Shown here: positions 61,630 to 64,000 of the stretch, piece by piece
Layout of the letters: each line of letters begins with the position of its first letter
Numbering within the stretch: the stretch's first letter is position 1
Assembly: GCA_019321725.1 (NCBI GenBank)
Contig: CM033115.1
Span: 22,020,673 to 22,084,672, forward strand
Source of the DNA: Paulownia fortunei
Lineage: Eukaryota > Streptophyta > Magnoliopsida > Lamiales > Paulowniaceae
Reading direction: 5' to 3'
DNA: 64,000 nucleotides
The notes under the pieces: model-generated
Told to the model about the DNA's origin: nothing
The model's database searches: none
Seen by the model: the letters and a program-made list of their open reading frames with translations, nothing else
Program-made: the position numbers and the translations under genes

Positions 61630-63060
61630 ATGTCGATTGCAAGTTCTATGTTTGTTGCGCATAAGTCCACCGGCTTGCAAATCAAGTCCAATCTGAGTTC
61701 TCAAGGTTTGCATTCGACTCCAGTTTCAAAGTTGGCTATCTCAAAGTGCAAGGATGAAATGAGTTTCTGGGGCAACAAAACAAGATTGCAATATTGTGAT
61801 ATCAAAACTAAAAGGTAGCAACCGTAGTTTCAAGTGTATATTTAAGAAAATACTTTATTGATATATAATACAAGACTGCAGAAGATCCAAACTGGGTTTT
61901 CAATTTCAATGCTCAGTGAAATGGGAATAATGTGTCTATCTTTCCGTTTTCATTACAGGCACTCTTTTGCAGTATATGCTACCGGTGTACAGGGAGCTCC
62001 ATTGCCTTCTGGACCACCACCATCCAGCTCCATGTAAGTGAAATTTCATCTTATGTATCAACTTTCAACTTACAGTTTGATTTTTTTTTTTTTTTAGAGA
62101 AATAATTTTCATTTAATTATACGACAATGCTAATGGTCTTATTTAATAAAAATCATGCAGCAAGAGTTGGATTCTTGGAATAGTGGTATCGCTAGTCCTA
62201 CCATTTTTCACACACAAATGGGGGCCAATATGGGTACTTAAAAGTAAGGGCCTGAGAAATGTGTGCGCATTTTTCCCACTATTTAACCAAGCAATTCAGA
62301 ATTACTTTCTTATTTAATTTGCATAAATATAATTTGCAGATAGAATTGAAAATGCTGTGGAGACGGTGGAACAAATAGTTGAGGTGGTGGAGAAAGTGGC
62401 TGAGGAAGTAGACAAGATTGCAGAAGACATCGGCGATGATCTTCCCCAAGGAAAACTTAAAAATCTTGTGGATTTTGTTGAAGATATGGCTGAAAAAACA
62501 GCTAAAAGTGCTGATTCCATTGGTGATCTTATTGACAGGGTATGTTGTCCTTAAAAATTTGATTGCTTTATTATGTATAGGATTTGACTGATTCCAATTT
62601 CATAATTAAACAAAACAAATTAATTAGTCTACTAATGAAGTAGGATTAAAAATCACCAAATTTGATTATTTGCTTCCACTTTCCACAGAAAATGGAAATT
62701 ATTAGTCCCTTAGTGTATAGTCAAAGAATCAATTCGTATTCAGTATTCTTGGCCATAGGGTTCAAACTTTTATATAGGGAGATGGGCCCACACGTAATTT
62801 ATTACTCGGTACGACGTGGTTCGTGGATTATTATGTATGTTTATTATTAGTACACATTTTAAAGGGTAGTTACCGCAATTCGAGGTTATATTCTTTTTTT
62901 TTTTTTTTTTTAACTAGATAATTTTAGTTTATGCAAATAATTAATTAGGTTGTATGTGTGAATACAGGTTCAGGAAGTGGGAGATCAGGTGGAGTGCATC
63001 GTGGAATCAATTGCAAGTGAGGCCAAACATCCTCCTCCTACAGAAACAAAAGATCATTGA
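61630..63060 (+). CDS. Probable plastid-targeted single-span protein with amphipathic helices, function unknown
   Basis: Five exons (61630-61814, 61959-62033, 62161-62243, 62340-62539, 62968-63060) with consistent phases give 211 residues. The first about 70 residues are rich in Ser/Thr/Lys (MSIASSMFVAHKSTGLQIKS), as in plastid transit peptides, and end near HSFAVYATG. A proline-rich linker (GAPLPSGPPPSSS) leads to one membrane span (KSWILGIVVSLVLPFF). After that come long heptad-like acidic helices (VETVEQIVEVVEKVAEEVDK, then FVEDMAEKTAKSADSIGDLI) and a short tail. The amphipathic heptads suggest a coiled coil or a membrane-surface helix facing stroma or cytosol. I do not recognise a named family. 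Confidence 0.85.
62876..62912. repeat. T-rich tract in intron 4
   Basis: A run of about 20 T within the last intron of the plastid-protein gene. It is probably a length-variable homopolymer. Confidence 0.7.
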
Positions 63061-63752
63061 TAAATTTGAGACTTATTAGGACCACAGCTAACAATCTGTA
63101 TATACAAAGCAAGCATTCTTGGATGTTATTTTTATTCTTTGATTTTTTTCAAATATATCTTGAGGAATTGGTGCTAGTTCTTCAGTTGTCAGGCTCCTTT
63201 ATTTGGCTTTTTCTTTTTCTTTTTTTAAAGCAACTATCATTATTCTTAAAGCACGAAATCTCAAGCATTTCAATTTTTTAATGTACTAACTTTAGAAATT
63301 TAGATTTTGACTATATAATACTTTTTATAATAACCTCATTTGGATTAATGTAGGTTGATGTTACAACATTTTTTGAACCCATTGTGTGATTATTAGGGAG
63401 CCCCGAGACTCCCTAATAAATAACTTGTATTAACAAAATAATTTTTATGAGTTGCACGCCTAATTAATGGCAGAATTCAAGAACACAAAAATTAATCCAC
63501 TGGCAATCAATCAAAGTAATTGTTTCTGAAAGGAAAAGAAAAATTATTATCGAGAATTCAAAAGAATAGTAAGAAGTGTATAAAATTGAGATGAAATTAT
63601 CATGAAGAAACAAGGAAGTTAGAATAGTGATGATATCATCACCCCTTTCAACCTCAAAAAATAAAATAAAAAATCCACACCAAATTAAACATTATGTAAG
63701 CAAATAACTTCCACCCATAATCATGAAAAAATGCACATAAATTCATAATTAA
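63061..63752. other. Convergent 3' intergenic region
   Basis: Holds the 3' UTRs of the plastid-protein gene and of the zinc-knuckle gene. GGGAGCCCCGAGACTCCC at about 63397-63414 is a short perfect-armed hairpin. No gene was recognised. Confidence 0.55.
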
Positions 63753-64000
63753 TCAACTTTGCTCAACTGGGCAATCCCTTGCAAAATGCCCCTCTTCTCC
63801 ACAATTATAACACTCTCTGCCACCACCACCACCACGACCTCTGCCGCCAACACCGCCGCGATGTCCGTACCCCCGGTAACCACCATCTCCACCACTGCCG
63901 CGATAACAATCCCTAGCCAAGTGGCCTATCCTCCCACAATTGTAGCACTCCACACCATCACCCCAACGGCCGCCACCGTACCCACCGCCAAATCCCCCAC
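63753..64000 (-). CDS. Glycine-rich CCHC zinc-knuckle protein, C-terminal part (cold-shock-domain type)
   Basis: Only the last 82 or so residues are inside the window; the gene continues beyond 64000. Two retroviral-type zinc knuckles are present, [14 protein letters not shown] and [14 protein letters not shown] (C-x2-C-x4-H-x4-C). A Gly/Arg/Tyr-rich linker separates them, and the protein ends PVEQS. A glycine-rich stretch ([14 protein letters not shown]) precedes the first knuckle. This matches the C-terminal half of plant GRP2/CSP proteins, RNA chaperones with an N-terminal cold-shock domain. That domain would lie outside the window, so the assignment is by its C-terminus only. Confidence 0.85.
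   Translation of the reverse strand, partial: GGFGGGYGGGRWGDGVECYNCGRIGHLARDCYRGSGGDGGYRGYGHRGGVGGRGRGGGGGRECYNCGEEGHFARDCPVEQS

Noticed and set aside
1..64000. CRISPR arrays, operons, bacterial defence systems, integrated viruses, rRNA
   Set aside because: The window is plant nuclear DNA with spliced genes. No regularly spaced repeats, viral domains or rRNA segments were found.

Overview
This window is a piece of a flowering-plant (eudicot) nuclear genome. The evidence is split genes with GT-AG introns, long AT-rich spacers full of microsatellites and small repeats, and plant-only families: a DREB-type AP2/ERF factor, a snakin/GASA peptide, a G-type lectin receptor kinase and a glycine-rich zinc-knuckle protein. 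I cannot name the species. No virus, large retrotransposon, CRISPR array or complete RNA gene was seen.

Layout: a glutaredoxin-like (DUF836) gene (+, 1985-4207) lies tail to tail with a p24-delta ER/Golgi cargo-receptor gene (-, 4819-7299). An aminoacylase-1 gene (+, 9684-12362) follows, then about 7 kb without a recognised gene, and an intronless DREB/ERF gene (+, 19421-20107). Almost 9 kb of AT-rich spacer comes next. Three minus-strand genes then line up: a MORN-repeat membrane protein (29031-31377, with a one-base frameshift), kynurenine/glutamine-type aminotransferase KAT (34165-37731) and the DIS3L2-like exonuclease SOV (42232-48136). Between KAT and SOV sit a small plus-strand two-exon membrane-protein gene (38620-39361, apparently damaged) and a 308-bp hAT-type MITE with a perfect 8-bp target duplication (40938-41245).

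The right part holds an organellar ribosomal protein S18 gene (-, 49768-53190), a snakin-1-like GASA gene (-, 54199-54477) and a broken penicillin-binding-protein-type transglycosylase fragment (+, about 56520-56964). It also holds an intronless G-type lectin receptor-like kinase (+, 57615-60209), a five-exon gene for a probable plastid protein of unknown function (+, 61630-63060), and the 3' end of a CCHC zinc-knuckle glycine-rich protein (-, 63753 to beyond 64000).

These genes do not form an operon or one pathway. What ties the left two thirds together is gene order. p24-delta, ACY1, ERF, MORN, KAT and SOV correspond, from memory, to genes that lie close together on Arabidopsis chromosome 1 but are split there over duplicated segments. 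The observations I rate highest are the transglycosylase relic, the MORN frameshift, the damaged small membrane-protein gene and this conserved block. I did not find a convincing new multi-gene system.
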